Counted from the first letter of the stretch, positions 1 through 9,010 are shown. The stretch is DNA of 64,000 nucleotides from Helicoverpa zea (GCF_022581195.2 NC_061458.1:10106001-10170000); one strand, 5' to 3'. Notes: generated by a model not told the origin, from the sequence alone. Numbers and translations are program-made.

Positions 1-1133
1 AATTAGATAATATTATTTAAATTAAACAATTGTGTATTATTATTGCCATGAATTATAAATGTTAATACGTTTGATACCACAATTTTTTTATCCTGTCTCA
101 ATTTCTTTTGGTTTACGCTGTGCAACAATATTTCCACAGTGATTATAAATATATAAAAGACATTGAAGACTGTTTTTATTCTAGAATAACTATAGATTTA
201 TGTAAGCTTTTGTTGCTCAAAGTTACATCACACAAATAACCCTGCAATGGTGATGAAATAATGTTTTTCTTGCGGTTTACTTGTTGAGGCTAACTGATAC
301 AACATTCTAGTCTTGTAGATCTCTGCTGCAGGGATCTTTCTTTACGAGCTTCAGCACACAAATGTTAATTCTCGAACAATTAACCCATTTCGAAGAATTC
401 ATCAGCCATCATAACGTACTAACGCGCAAACTTACATTTTACTTTAGGAGAGTTTGTTAACACTTTATTGTAGCAACATGTAACTAGTGTGTTTAAATAT
501 ATGTTAATGTATATAGTTGAAAAAATAATGCCAGTGGTGCTACAATTTATCATTAAAATATACTAGAACACCACAAGAAATAAATGTGTAATGTTATTCT
601 GTAATGTACTTAGAACAACCATATTAGGGCGCTTATATAAGTCTTGTGTGTGAATCTCGATTGTTTGTGAGTAGAGTAATTATATTTAGTGTGCGGATTT
701 TATACATTTTGTATTATCTTGTACCAAACGTTGAGATTGCATTTGAAACAATACATAATAAAAATTGATATGGTTCTTTTTATTTCTATCCACATCTATG
801 CAAAGAGATATTACCCTAATGGATCACATGAAGGAATGTGTGTGATTTACTTGATTCATAAATTGAAATTGATCTATGACTTCAATCCAAATAAAGTATG
901 ATTTAAGATTGATTACTCCGTTTGTTACTTCATTCCCCACTAAAACTTGGAAATCATTTTAACATGCTAGGACTGCATCTAACTAACCATTGCATCACCC
1001 AGTTGCTGTAGCCGCTAAGCTTTGGAACAATTGCTTTAGCTTATAAAATGTTGCATTCTGAAGTATTTATTATTAAGTCTCATTAGGTGAGTTCACAAGT
1101 ACATTATCTAAAAACTTATATTCTCTGATTTAG
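1..1133 (+). other. AT-rich DNA, probably intron of the gene ending at 1278
   Basis: This stretch precedes a clear splice acceptor (TCTGATTTAG, ending at 1133), so it is most simply intron of the gene whose last exon is at 1134-1278. One internal piece, about 332-451, follows a CTGCTGCAG acceptor-like site and stays open for about 40 codons, but no convincing donor joins it in phase to 1134. An open frame at 689-901 is low-complexity and AT-rich and looks like chance. No other feature is visible. Confidence 0.4.
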
Positions 1134-1278
1134 ATACAAGTGGTTAGCAGATTGGTTCACATTCCCTGAGGAGGTAAAGACGAATGTGACCATAGACACA
1201 ACAAGAGTGTCGGCAGAGAGAAGTCCTCCTGTGGATAAGGTGGAGAAAGAGCAAGACGAACATTGTAAATCAGAATAA
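1134..1278 (+). CDS. Terminal coding exon of an unrecognised gene
   Basis: A pyrimidine-rich acceptor (TCTGATTTAG) is followed by one base that completes a split codon and then an open frame of 47 codons (Tyr-Lys-Trp-Leu-Ala-Asp-Trp-Phe onward) to TAA at 1276-1278. The C-terminal tail is strongly charged: Lys/Glu/Asp-rich after residue 30, ending His-Cys-Lys-Ser-Glu. Codon use and amino-acid mix look coding; the opposite-strand frame is a shadow. I do not recognise the protein. It converges tail-to-tail with RPP30. The stop codon lies inside an AATAAA (1274-1279), too close to serve as its own poly(A) signal in the usual way; a second AATAAA at 1667-1672 is 389 bp downstream. It could be a spurious exon, but acceptor, frame and composition agree. 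Confidence 0.55.
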
Positions 1279-1666
1279 AATTTCAATATGTATTGATGCC
1301 AAAGCAAAGGTGATATTATTACTTAAGTTAACACCACAGTATGATGTGGAAACTAACCTTCTCAAGATTTTGTTATGTATTTGTTTGTATAATTTTAAAC
1401 CATTCAAACAAAGACTACCAGATCAAAATATTTGATACACCATCAATAGGTCTTCCAAGGATGTCAATGGTTTTTTTTTGGTTAGGTAACTCATCCTAAA
1501 ACAAGTATATCAATACTTTGTGTTACAATCTTTTGCTATGCATTCTCATGATAATATAAAACCCCTGTGATCTGTAAAAATATTTAAGTATTGATATTAA
1601 GCACAAAGTATTCTTATTATATACAGATATTGTTAGCTTTATATCAGGGTCTGTCTATTTAAGGTC
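1279..1666. other. Convergent 3' intergenic space
   Basis: This AT-rich DNA lies between the stop codons of two convergent genes, the plus-strand exon at 1134-1278 and the minus-strand RPP30 ending at 1655. It holds the 3' UTR of the left gene and probably that of RPP30. No ORF or repeat is recognisable. I found no good AATAAA for RPP30 on the minus strand just past its stop, so its poly(A) signal may be a variant hexamer. Confidence 0.5.
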
Positions 1667-2473
1667 AATAAATAATGCAATATAATCTTCAGACATTTTA
1701 TTGTCCGTTTCAGTGAACGGTTCAACAAGCATGTAGTGTTTCCCCAGTTTTCTTCCTTCTGCCTTCAAAATTAGTCTCCTGGGATTATTCCTGACCACTT
1801 CAAGACTCTCATTACTGTTCAGGCCAAGTATAAAACCCAAATTAATGACATCATGCACATCTCTGACTTGCATGTAGCTTTCAGCACCACTAGTGACGAT
1901 TATGTTTCTAGATTTACCAACCGCATGGTATGTGTGAGCAGTGCTGATAATGTTCTTCCTAGAGGTAGAATCTCTGATAGCTGGGGAATACATCAACTCA
2001 AAGAATATACCTCTCTCCACAGCTTGTGAATATAGCTTACGACTGATTTTGAAAGGTATCTTACTTTCCGGCTCAAATGATATTATGTCTATATCCATAT
2101 TTCCACAAGCATAGTGAAATGCTTGTAAAGTTTTGGGTATTACTGCAATAATGTCATACTTCTTTAAATTCTCTGATTGGTTTATTTTGTGAGCTATACT
2201 AGAATCTGAGAATTCTATTGTAACCCTTTGCAAAATATTAAGTTTTATTTCATCAGATAAATCTTTTGGCAAATCTATTGCTGGAGGCACGTAATCTTTT
2301 TTATCTCTTGGTTCTCCTTTCTTTTTCTTCTTTTTGGGTTCGTCCGAAGGTTCTTCAACGTGCGTATTTATGGCTACCGTATTAAATCCAAGCTGTTCAA
2401 GGAGATGCAATTTCTCGAGTTCATAATTCTTGTTTATAAATAAGTCACAGAAACCCCAATTGCGACTAGTCAT
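1655..2473 (-). CDS. RPP30: Ribonuclease P/MRP protein subunit p30 (RPP30)
   Basis: RPP30 is a protein subunit of nuclear RNase P (tRNA 5' processing) and RNase MRP; the family folds as a TIM barrel related to archaeal Rnp3. The frame from ATG 2473 encodes 272 aa, close to the human protein (about 268). Family blocks are visible in order: an N-terminal 'FCDLFINKN' strand, 'YDIIAVIPKT..AFHYAC' (residues ~106-123), 'DIDIISFEP' (~127-135), the signature 'FELMYSPAIRDSTSRK' (~158-173), 'NIIVTSGAE' (~190-198) and 'DVINLGFILGL' (~208-218). A lysine-rich loop (residues 47-52) follows the first helix. I chose MTSRNWGF as start because the 19 upstream codons that remain open do not look like the family N-terminus. 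The gene is uninterrupted. It is divergent from the MDH1B-like gene and convergent with the exon ending at 1278. Confidence 0.93.
   Translation of the reverse strand: MTSRNWGFCDLFINKNYELEKLHLLEQLGFNTVAINTHVEEPSDEPKKKKKKGEPRDKKDYVPPAIDLPKDLSDEIKLNILQRVTIEFSDSSIAHKINQSENLKKYDIIAVIPKTLQAFHYACGNMDIDIISFEPESKIPFKISRKLYSQAVERGIFFELMYSPAIRDSTSRKNIISTAHTYHAVGKSRNIIVTSGAESYMQVRDVHDVINLGFILGLNSNESLEVVRNNPRRLILKAEGRKLGKHYMLVEPFTETDNKMSEDYIALFIDLK
1667..1672 (+). terminator. Candidate poly(A) signal AATAAA for the left-hand gene
   Basis: An AATAAA hexamer lies 389 bp after the stop codon at 1278. If used, the 3' end of the left gene would overlap the last codons of RPP30 on the other strand, giving a tail-to-tail antisense overlap. 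Inferred from the motif only. Confidence 0.3.
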
Positions 2474-2991
2474 ATTGCAAGTTAGGTCAGCACAATCTCT
2501 TAATTTAAACAATCGTTTATACTGGCACAATCTGATGTAATTGCATTTCTATAATTTCCGATAAAGTGAAGAATTCCGTGAAGAAATTAATGTTTTGATC
2601 ACGCTCAGCAACAGCAACACACGTTTCATTTGACTTTCGCGTGACACTGACACTTGACTGATAAATGACAGATGGTTTCATTCTGTTGTCGTTGCCACAT
2701 CTAAAAAAATATAATTGTGTAAACGTCCAGAAATTAGGCGAAATATCGATATAAAAAAAGGTTCTGCGAGTTTTCGTCATTATTGGTACTGTTTAATGCG
2801 ACTTGTATTTAATTGAAAGAAAAAGTGACAAAATTAATAAGCCATCAAGACGCATTCTTTATTACAGGCAAATGTTCTTGCTTTACTTTTATTGTTAGTT
2901 ATTCTTTTGTTAATTTTAGTAATCAATGTCAAAAGTATCCATTTGACACTATTAGATTTCCTATGAACTATTCTTGTAAATCTAAATAATC
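2474..2991. promoter_or_regulatory. Shared divergent promoter region, RPP30 / MDH1B-like
   Basis: About 520 bp separate the start codons of RPP30 (minus) and the MDH1B-like gene (plus), so both promoters and 5' UTRs must lie here. No TATA box or CpG island stands out. A minus-strand open frame of 87 codons (2517-2780) overlaps the upstream end of RPP30, resembles no family and is taken as 5' UTR or chance. Confidence 0.6.
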
Positions 2992-3129
2992 ATGGGATTT
3001 CGTATTGTAATTGCTGGCGAGTCACAATGCCCAGCATACGCAGAAACTTGTCTTTTAGCAGATTATCTTGCTCAAAATCTTCCAAACTTTTGTTATAATT
3101 GTATTGAGAAGTCTGTTATGGACTGGAGG
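2992..3129 (+). CDS. MDH1B: MDH1B-like exon 1 (N-terminal extension)
   Basis: Encodes residues 1-46, from ATG 2992 to MDWR, ending in phase 0 at donor AGG|GTATGT. It carries the MDH1B N-terminal block 'GESQCPAYAETCLLADYLAQ', which ordinary cytosolic MDH lacks. Reading through the donor continues for 20 more codons to a stop; that extension is intron. Confidence 0.85.
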
Positions 3130-5876
3130 GTATGTTTTATTGTTAAACAGATAATCAATTCTCACACCATGGAATTAGTTTTTCCTTTTTAACATTTCTA
3201 TATTTAGTTCTAGTTTCCAGCTGGCTAGACGTATGCACGATACGCGATGGTATGCACGATGGGTTCATTATTTTGCACAGGGACTTTTTTAAAGGCTCTA
3301 TTTTAAGCTTGTTAATGTTTATGGTGAGACTGGAGCTTTTGTTACAGAACTGGCTATGCAAAGTTAATATTAAAAATAAATGGCATCATATGGAATCTCC
3401 TATAGTTTGGAAAGAAATGTTAATGAAGGGCAGCAAGGCATATTATATTGGAGGGGCTTCAGAGTTTTTGGACTACTGTTATTCCTATTATAACTTCGAT
3501 TCTTTGTTTGCATCTGATAAATACGATGGATTGTTAGACAATGTATTGCAGTTTAAGAAAAAGGTCAATATAGAATCTATTTATCTTAGAGCAGATGAGG
3601 AAAAATCCCACCCAAGTGATACTGAACGCAAACGTAATATTGTGGTAACTATTTCTGGCGCCGGTCATCTGTTAGCAATGCATTTGATCTCGGGGCTACT
3701 GGACTATGAAATGACAGAAGGTGATATGTATATACATAAAATATATTTATACGACGAATGTTGCTCTCAAACCTTCATGAATTTCGTGGAAAAAGATTGT
3801 TCTTATGTCCAGACAGACAATCCTGGCAGAACTGTAAAGTATGTTACAAAAATCGGAATGGCCCTTACGTCTACGGATGTGCTGATAGTCCTGGATCATG
3901 TGCCATTTCAGTAAGAAACCTATTTAGAACTATTATTGGGAAAACATAAAGTAGTCTTGAACGAGTGGATAGTGCATTAGTAGCTTATTACACAGATGTT
4001 TTACCTTTTATCTATTTATTGACTTCTCGACCAAGTTAGTCGAAAATAGTATACTCTTTTCTTCTTTATGTTATGTCTGAAAAAAATACTGTTGTTACGT
4101 GTTCTTCGTATTTATGTTTATCAAAAAGTAGTTTAAAAATTCGAGGTGGCCTAGTGGGTAAAGCACCAACCTCTCACGTATGAGTGTGTGGGTTCGATTC
4201 CAGTCAGGCAAGTACCAATCCAACTTTTCTAAGTTTGTAGGTATGTACTTTCTAAGTATATCTTGGACATCAACGGCTGATAAAAAAGGTGAAGTGAAAT
4301 ATCTCGAAGAAACCTGGATTACAAAGTCTGAAATCACCAACCCACATTGAGCTCAAAAGACTGTAACACAACTAAAGGTAGTTGTAAGTTGAGACCAAGG
4401 ATGTAAATCAGGGAACTAGAGCGCTAGCTAAACGATCAATTGAATTGAACAGTATAACATATATTATTGTTAATTATTGTAGGTCTAGGGGCCGCTATGA
4501 TCAGAGACGTCGATATGCCGGTCAATATTTAATGTAATTTTATTTTTCAGAGAATCTAGACCCGTTGGAGAATGGTTGCGCGATAACCAACGGAAAATGA
4601 AAGAATTGGCTCTGATGATTAACGCTTCAGGGTCGAGGAAAATGGTTATAATTTTTCCTAACTTAGGACCAGCTTGTTACAACGCCACGATACTTAAAAA
4701 CCGTGTGAACATTTGCCGTCAGAATATTGTTGTAGCGACATCAGATGCAGGAACGGAAATATTACCAATCGTTGCAAAGATAGTCGAGGTCCCTATGAGA
4801 AACATATTTTGTCCACCTGTATGGGGCTTCGTTGGAATAAACAAATTGGTGGATATAAGAACGACAGTACATAAGTATAACTGTTTCAGTGCTTATAGTA
4901 GATACACCAGAGTAAGGAATTCAACTCTAAACATTGGATCAATAACACCAGAAATGCGGACTTTAGATTACTTGATGCATTTCGACAGATCTTTATGGAT
5001 TAAAGTAGGGGAAATGAAAGTAAGTGTATATTTTTAATGTCCATAACTACTGCCTATTATCTTGTATTCAAATCAAAACTATATTTTCTTTTGTTAGCAA
5101 AAGTACGGCCAAGGAGAGGCACGACTAAGCAAAGCGCTTGCAGTGATAAATTTGATCAATTTATGGCTCCTAAATCCAAGCCCCGATAACATAGTATCTT
5201 TAGGAATGTGTTGTGACGGTAATACTTACATTATATCATTTTGGTAGATTCATTTGTGACACTTCCATGATCCACGGGTTGGCGGGGCCGGTTGATCACA
5301 CGTACTCGCGGGACGGGGTCACCTGATAGAAGTATAGGTCTTGCAAAACTCGATGGCATGTACGTGCATCTGACCCATACACTTTGAATTCCCTCCCACT
5401 GATACCTAAAAATAAAAGTTCCGTGAAAACAAAAATAAAAGCTTCCGACGAATTAAGGTGGCCTCTTTCTGATGAGATCTCTGAGCCACAACTGTGACTG
5501 ATTGTGTAACTTTCCTTCTCCGCTAATCTTCGGGGACCATAGCTGTGTCACAAACGAATTTGCAAAGCTATCACAAAAATAATTGCCTACGATTGGTTGT
5601 GTTAGCTAGTTAATGTTATTTAATTATTTAGGATCGTTTGGATTAAATTTCGATGGAATATTTTCTCAACCCGCAAGATTAGTTAATGGACGATGGGTTC
5701 CGGCTACAGATTTCTTGATGCCATTGGATCGTCAAGTGAAGCTTCCATATTTAGTGCAAATTGCAGAATATGTGCTAAACATGAAACCTAAGGAATTGCC
5801 AGAAGTGAAATTGCACGGACCATGCATTTGCAAACCAAAATTTTACAAACATAAGGATGTGAAGAAGGACACGTAA
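2992..5876 (+). CDS. MDH1B: Malate dehydrogenase 1B-like protein (MDH1B), five exons
   Basis: Joining 2992-3129, 3348-3910, 4551-5019, 5098-5218 and 5632-5876 gives a continuous 511-aa frame; human MDH1B is of similar length (about 518). All four introns are GT..AG and phases agree at every junction (0, 2, 0, 1). The protein has the MDH1B-specific N-terminal extension (CPAYAETCLLADYLAQNLP, then KNKWHHMESPIVWKEML), then a lactate/malate dehydrogenase-type Rossmann region (NIVVTISGAGHLLAMHL, residues ~143-159) and C-terminal domain. Key enzyme positions look lost: where active MDHs have the catalytic histidine in a WGNHS-type block, this has PVWGFVG (323-329), and the NPAN-type substrate/cofactor loop is FPNLGPACYN (~269-278). 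Catalysis on malate is therefore unlikely (inference). The vertebrate family member is associated with testis and cilia (known); tissue here is unknown. It is divergent from RPP30. Confidence 0.88.
3348..3910 (+). CDS. MDH1B: MDH1B-like exon 2 (end of extension, start of Rossmann fold)
   Basis: Starts after acceptor GTTACAG with 'NWLCKVNIKNKWHH', which joins exon 1 as MDWR-NWLCK and matches the spacing of the MDH1B family (DWL..C.KNKW). It encodes residues 47-233 plus two bases of codon 234 and ends at donor CA|GTAAGA in phase 2. The glycine motif of the nucleotide-binding fold appears as SGAGHLL (149-155). The open frame upstream of 3348 is intron read-through. Confidence 0.85.
4143..4410 (+). 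mobile_element. tRNA-derived SINE in MDH1B-like intron 2
   Basis: The head is tRNA-like: an A box matching TRGYNNANNNG (TGGCCTAGTGG, 4147-4157) and a B box (GTTCGATTC, 4192-4200) at tRNA-like spacing. The body follows (AGGTGAAGTGAAATATCTCG ... GTCTGAAATCACCAACCC). The same body, in opposite orientation, recurs at 58848-59016. RNA polymerase III internal promoters and retrotransposition by a partner LINE are known for SINEs. The 3' boundary is uncertain; the tail region (TAGTTGTAAGTTGAGACC) may extend a little past 4410. It sits inside a 640-bp intron without disturbing the splice sites. Confidence 0.8.
4551..5019 (+). CDS. MDH1B: MDH1B-like exon 3 (core dehydrogenase region)
   Basis: Acceptor TTTTTCAG precedes base 4551, which completes Gln234. 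Residues 235-390 follow, ending at a consensus donor AAA|GTAAGT. It holds ESRPVGEWLRDN (family E/W/L helix), VIIFPNLGPACYN (266-278) and PVWGFVGINKLVDIR (323-337), the region aligned with the catalytic-His block of active malate dehydrogenases. The His is absent. Confidence 0.87.
5098..5218 (+). CDS. MDH1B: MDH1B-like exon 4
   Basis: This exon is too short to stand out as an ORF and was found by splice-site reading. Acceptor CTTTTGTTAG, then 40 codons (QKYGQGEARLSKALAVINLI ... VSLGMCCDG, residues 391-430) plus the first base of Gly431, then donor G|GTAATA. 'NIVSLGMCCDGSFG' across the next junction matches the family block that follows the central helix. Confidence 0.82.
5219..5631 (+). other. 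MDH1B: MDH1B-like intron 4
   Basis: A 413-bp intron between GTAATA and TTATTTAG. Its middle (about 5265-5330) is unusually GC-rich (GGTTGGCGGGGCCGG...GCGGGACGGGG) compared with the AT-rich flanks and may be a fragment of an older repeat. No coding content is seen. Confidence 0.5.
5632..5876 (+). CDS. MDH1B: MDH1B-like exon 5 (C-terminus)
   Basis: Acceptor TTATTTAG, then 'GA' completing Gly431, then SFGLNFDGIFSQPARLVNGR (432-451) and a lysine-rich tail ending KDVKKDT and TAA at 5874-5876. 'GIFSQPARLVNGRWVP' corresponds to the 'GI..SMPV...NG.W' strand pair of the MDH C-terminal domain. Confidence 0.86.
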
Positions 5877-5899
5877 CATTGTTACTTTGAAAGGCCAAC

Positions 5900-5905
5900 A
5901 ATAAA
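5900..5905 (+). terminator. Poly(A) signal AATAAA of the MDH1B-like gene
   Basis: A canonical hexamer 24 bp after the stop codon, implying a very short 3' UTR and mRNA cleavage near 5920-5935. Confidence 0.6.
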
Positions 5906-6330
5906 TTAAAGCAAATCGATTATTTCGAATCGATTTTTGATGTAAATTTTAACTGCCAGTCGTTTCTGAACGGAGAAAATACGAGCGAGCGTACTCTGCT
6001 GTCAACACAAGCAACACAACAAGGTAGTCGAGTTTGAAACGAGCTAGTGGTCGCCGAGACGTTGTCGTAGATTGTTTCGTAATTCGCAGTCAAAGGAATG
6101 TTATGACGTGCAGTAACTGTCTTTGTTTGAATAACACCAATTTCATACTTTACCCAAGATTCATAGAACAATGTGATAGATAGAGTACGATATGCTAGTA
6201 AAGGGTCAAATTGCGACATGATTTTTTCCAAAGTATGATCGTTTCAATAGAAGTTATTAGTATAGTTAGGCCTTCGTATTGGTTAAGTTGTGTGAATATT
6301 GTGCCAATAATGAGATAGTGGAGTGTTGTG
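5906..6330 (+). promoter_or_regulatory. Promoter and 5' UTR of the signal-peptide gene
   Basis: This is the space between the end of the MDH1B-like gene and ATG 6331. A minimal upstream ORF, ATG-AGA-TAG (6310-6318), ends 12 bp before the start codon and could dampen translation. A 103-codon open frame on the minus strand (5920-6231) has no recognisable domain and is probably chance. No TATA box is evident. Confidence 0.45.
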
Positions 6331-6436
6331 ATGTGGTTGTGGGACATGTGGGGGGTGCTGTGGGCCGTGGAAGCGGTGGCGCAGCTGGCGGCCGTGCTGG
6401 CGACGCCACTGGACCCCGCGCCAACTATCCCGCAAG
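6331..6436 (+). CDS. First coding exon of a secreted or membrane protein (signal peptide)
   Basis: ATG 6331 opens 35 codons beginning MWLWDMWGVLWAVEAVAQLA and continuing AVLATPLDPAPTIPQ. This is a tryptophan-rich hydrophobic signal peptide with a likely cleavage near AVLA/TP. The exon ends in phase 1 at a near-consensus donor CAAG|GTGAGC (6436/6437). The short exon is much more GC-rich than its surroundings. Reading past the donor runs 25 codons to a stop and is intron. No downstream exon could be identified, so the first intron is inferred to run to or beyond the end of the window. A short signal exon followed by a very large intron is typical of insect cell-surface or neuronal genes, but the family cannot be named. 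Confidence 0.6.
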
Positions 6437-7202
6437 GTGAGCCGAGAGGAACCTTGTCGCCTACGCTTTACTCGCTGCTGCCTCGCTGTCCCTCTCTTGT
6501 GCTTGCTTAGCATGCCTTAAACAACTACTTCTTTACATCTTTTTTATTTGACAATACCTGTGAACAGGTTTTATTATGGTTATTAATAAATTGCTTAGAA
6601 TTTGAAGCTTTTTATTTAATTATTATTTTTAAAACTCCTTTATACATTTGGCTCTAACTCCATAACAATATTTTATCAGGGTGGTTATCACAAACAATAA
6701 GACTGCGTACCTTTTTAAGTGTGATAATGTAAAGAAGCACGAATCACAAGCACAATAATTTTTCTGATGTCTCTCTTCGATATTTGATTTTATGATAAAT
6801 GATTTTGTATGAGCAATGCCTCTGTAAAAACTCTGGATATGTAAAAGACATAACATTTCATAACAAAATTAATAAGTAACTGAAAATTATGGAATTTTGC
6901 ACATAAAGATAATTAATTATGAAAGGCATAGACACATACATACATACACGCACTCCTCACCCACACATCCACTTACACCCTCTTACACTCTCACTCACAT
7001 TATACTCCACATACTAACACACAAATCATATTTAGTTAACACCAGGAAATATATAAATACATATTAATAAATACACTCAAGCCACAAGTAGTTTTAATCT
7101 CTAAAATGTTTTCCAATTATTGTTATTTTTTATTTTTTTCCTATTTGATTTTGTTTTACTTGCTACAATTGTTTTTTATGTTATGTACACTTATAATATT
7201 GA
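6437..7202 (+). other. Start of the long intron; AT-rich with a CA/CT-rich patch
   Basis: No coding content. Positions about 6935-7025 are a degenerate (CACT/CACA/TACA) low-complexity run. The last ~100 bp (T-rich, ending just before the hAT target duplication) may belong to the retroelement remnant that continues at 9162. Confidence 0.4.
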
Positions 7203-7401
7203 GTTACACTCAGTGGCGGATTAACAGATAAGCACAACAAGCACGTGCACGAGCACGTGCTTGGGGCCCCTGTTCTCCAGGGGCCTCCATCCTCTGCTGG
7301 CGTTTCATTTTATACCTAAATTTTATCGAGATTCATCCAAAATATGTCCGAAATCACAAGGCACGAGCAGTTCGGGAGTGACCCTTCATACACCCCCGCC
7401 T

Positions 7402-7638
7402 CTAAACTTGATTGGTCGCAGTGCTGTTGATTGTTGTACGATCGCAGTTAATTTTTTTTCAATCGTGCAGTTGTTATACAATTTTTTTTCTGCCTCTACT
7501 CATCGTTGGGCTGTTTTAAAAGAATTAATAGGCAATGATAGCGTTCTGAAGTCGCTGTCGGACACTCGTTGGGAAGCTCACGCTGTAACTACGAGTGCAA
7601 TATAACAATCATATCCAAAAATTTTGGATGCTTTAGAT
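7402..7638 (+). pseudogene. hAT transposase remnant (DUF4371/ZMYM1-like)
   Basis: The frame 'LNLIGRSAVDCC', 'VNFFSIVQLLYNFFSASTHR' and 'SDTRWEAHA' matches a conserved stretch of hAT transposases often annotated as zinc finger MYM-type protein 1-like or DUF4371. It stops at 7603-7605. The homologous reading then resumes in another frame (HIQKILDALDQ, to 7638) and is cut by a second transposon end at 7639. So there is at least one frameshift plus an insertion, and both the N-terminal part and the catalytic core are missing. A relic, not a working gene. Confidence 0.8.
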
Positions 7639-7730
7639 CAGTGGTTCTTAACCGGTGGTCCGCGGACCACTGGTGGTCCCTGGAGGCATCCCAAGTGGTC
7701 CGCGAAGCTTTGCTTCGCGACTTGTTATCG
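7639..7730 (+). mobile_element. Left end of a second hAT-type element inserted in the transposase remnant
   Basis: CAGTGGTTCTTAACCGGTGG is a hAT-like terminus of a different family. It interrupts the transposase reading frame at 7638/7639, with CTTTAGAT as the presumed 8-bp target on the left. GGTGGTCCGCGGACCACTGG (7655-7674) is highly palindromic, and GCGAAGCTTTGCTTCGC (7701-7717) is a further near-perfect palindrome. I could not find the matching right end plus CTTTAGAT, so it is truncated or merged into the tandem array that follows. Confidence 0.65.
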
Positions 7731-7840
7731 ATCTTTCGTATATATCCATCTTACTTGTGCAACAGAAAAAAATGAAGGTTTGAAATGTAGCCCTTTTACG
7801 TTATTTTGGTTCTGAGTCTTAAAAATAATCAAGATTTTTC

Positions 7841-9010
7841 GCTCGCTTCGCTCGCGTATTCAGAAACTATGCCCTCGTTTTTACATTTGTCAACAAACAA
7901 AAAGTTAAGTACGTTTGGGCTACATTTGACGTAATTTTGGTTCTGAGTCTTAAAAAATAATCTAAATTTCCCACTCGCTTCGCTCGCGTATTCAGAAACC
8001 GTACGTCCTCGTTTTTACATTTGTCAACAAATAAAAAGTTAAGTACGTTTGGGCTACGTTTGACGTAATTTTGGTTCTGAGTCTTAAAAAATAATCTAAA
8101 GGAGATTGGGCAAGAATGTATGAAGTTTGGTCCAAATGTCCACCACGAACGAGACCTATATAATTAAATAGTCCACTTAATTTAGAGTAACTTTTACTAA
8201 GAAAGTAAAAAAAAACAATGCCAAAAAAAGTTATAGCCAAAAATGTATTCTTAATTTTCGGTAGTTTTTGTATGTTATCATTATTATTTTTTATTTTATT
8301 CCACTTCCATTTCCGCACTTTATCTAAAACTAAGATGAGTAAGACACATTTGCATATAAACAGCCCATATTTTTTTGCCCGATGGATGGCGAATCACTAA
8401 CCAATTGAGGCGCCAGAAGTGCTTGAATATACTCAGCGGTGCCTGGATCTAAGAAAGTTCGATGTAACTGACGGTGTCTTCTCTCTAATAATGAACAATT
8501 CTATTTTGTCAGAAAGTATGAAAATCGAACATCACGAAAAGTAATTGAAAAAATGAAATTGATAAAATCTATGCAATGAGTTTTTTGATTTTGCTATAAC
8601 TTTTTTCTGGCATTATATATTTTTTTACTTTCATAACAAAAAATGTTCTGTATTTAACGGGCTATCTAGCCACATAGGTCTCGTTCGTGGTGGACATTTG
8701 GACCGGAATCGCCCATTGTCCTTTCCCGCTCGCTTCGCTCGCGTATTCAGAAACTATTCATCCTCATTTTTACATTTGTCAACAAACAAAAAGTTAAGCA
8801 CGTTTGGGCTACATTTGACGTAATTTTGGTTCTGAGTCTTAAAAAATATTCTAAATTTCCCGCTCGCTTCGCTCGCGTATTCAGAACCTATACGTCCTCG
8901 TTTTTTATATTTGTCAACAAATAAAAAGTTAAGTACGTTTGGGCTACCTTGTACGTAATTTTGGTTCTGAGTCTTAAAAATAATTAAAACTTCGCGCTCG
9001 CTTCGCTCGC
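7841..9010. repeat. Tandem array, ~133-bp unit, five copies
   Basis: The unit begins GCTCGCTTCGCTCGCGTATT, continues through TTTACATTTGTCAACAAACA and ends TTTTGGTTCTGAGTCTTAAA. Unit starts are at about 7841, 7973, 8728, 8862 and 8996. Spacings are 132, 134 (after subtracting the 621-bp insert between copies 2 and 3) and 134 bp. Copies differ by scattered substitutions. A partial unit precedes the first copy (7771-7840). The array is internal to the hAT element. Confidence 0.85.
8101..8721. mobile_element. 621-bp MITE-like insertion splitting the tandem array
   Basis: The array sequence ...AATCTAAA breaks at 8100 and resumes with TTTCCCGCTCGC at 8722, exactly as in intact copies, so the insert edges are clear. 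Its ends are imperfect inverted repeats (GGAGATTGGGC against GGACAATGGGCG). Inner 31-bp arms are exact: 8129-8159 (GGTCCAAATGTCCACCACGA...) and its reverse complement at 8674-8704. No transposase frame is present. Superfamily not determined. Confidence 0.75.

Noticed and set aside
5920..6231. 103-codon minus-strand ORF upstream of the signal-peptide exon
   Set aside because: It overlaps the presumed promoter and 5' UTR, has no recognisable domain, and ends at the neighbouring gene's cleavage region.
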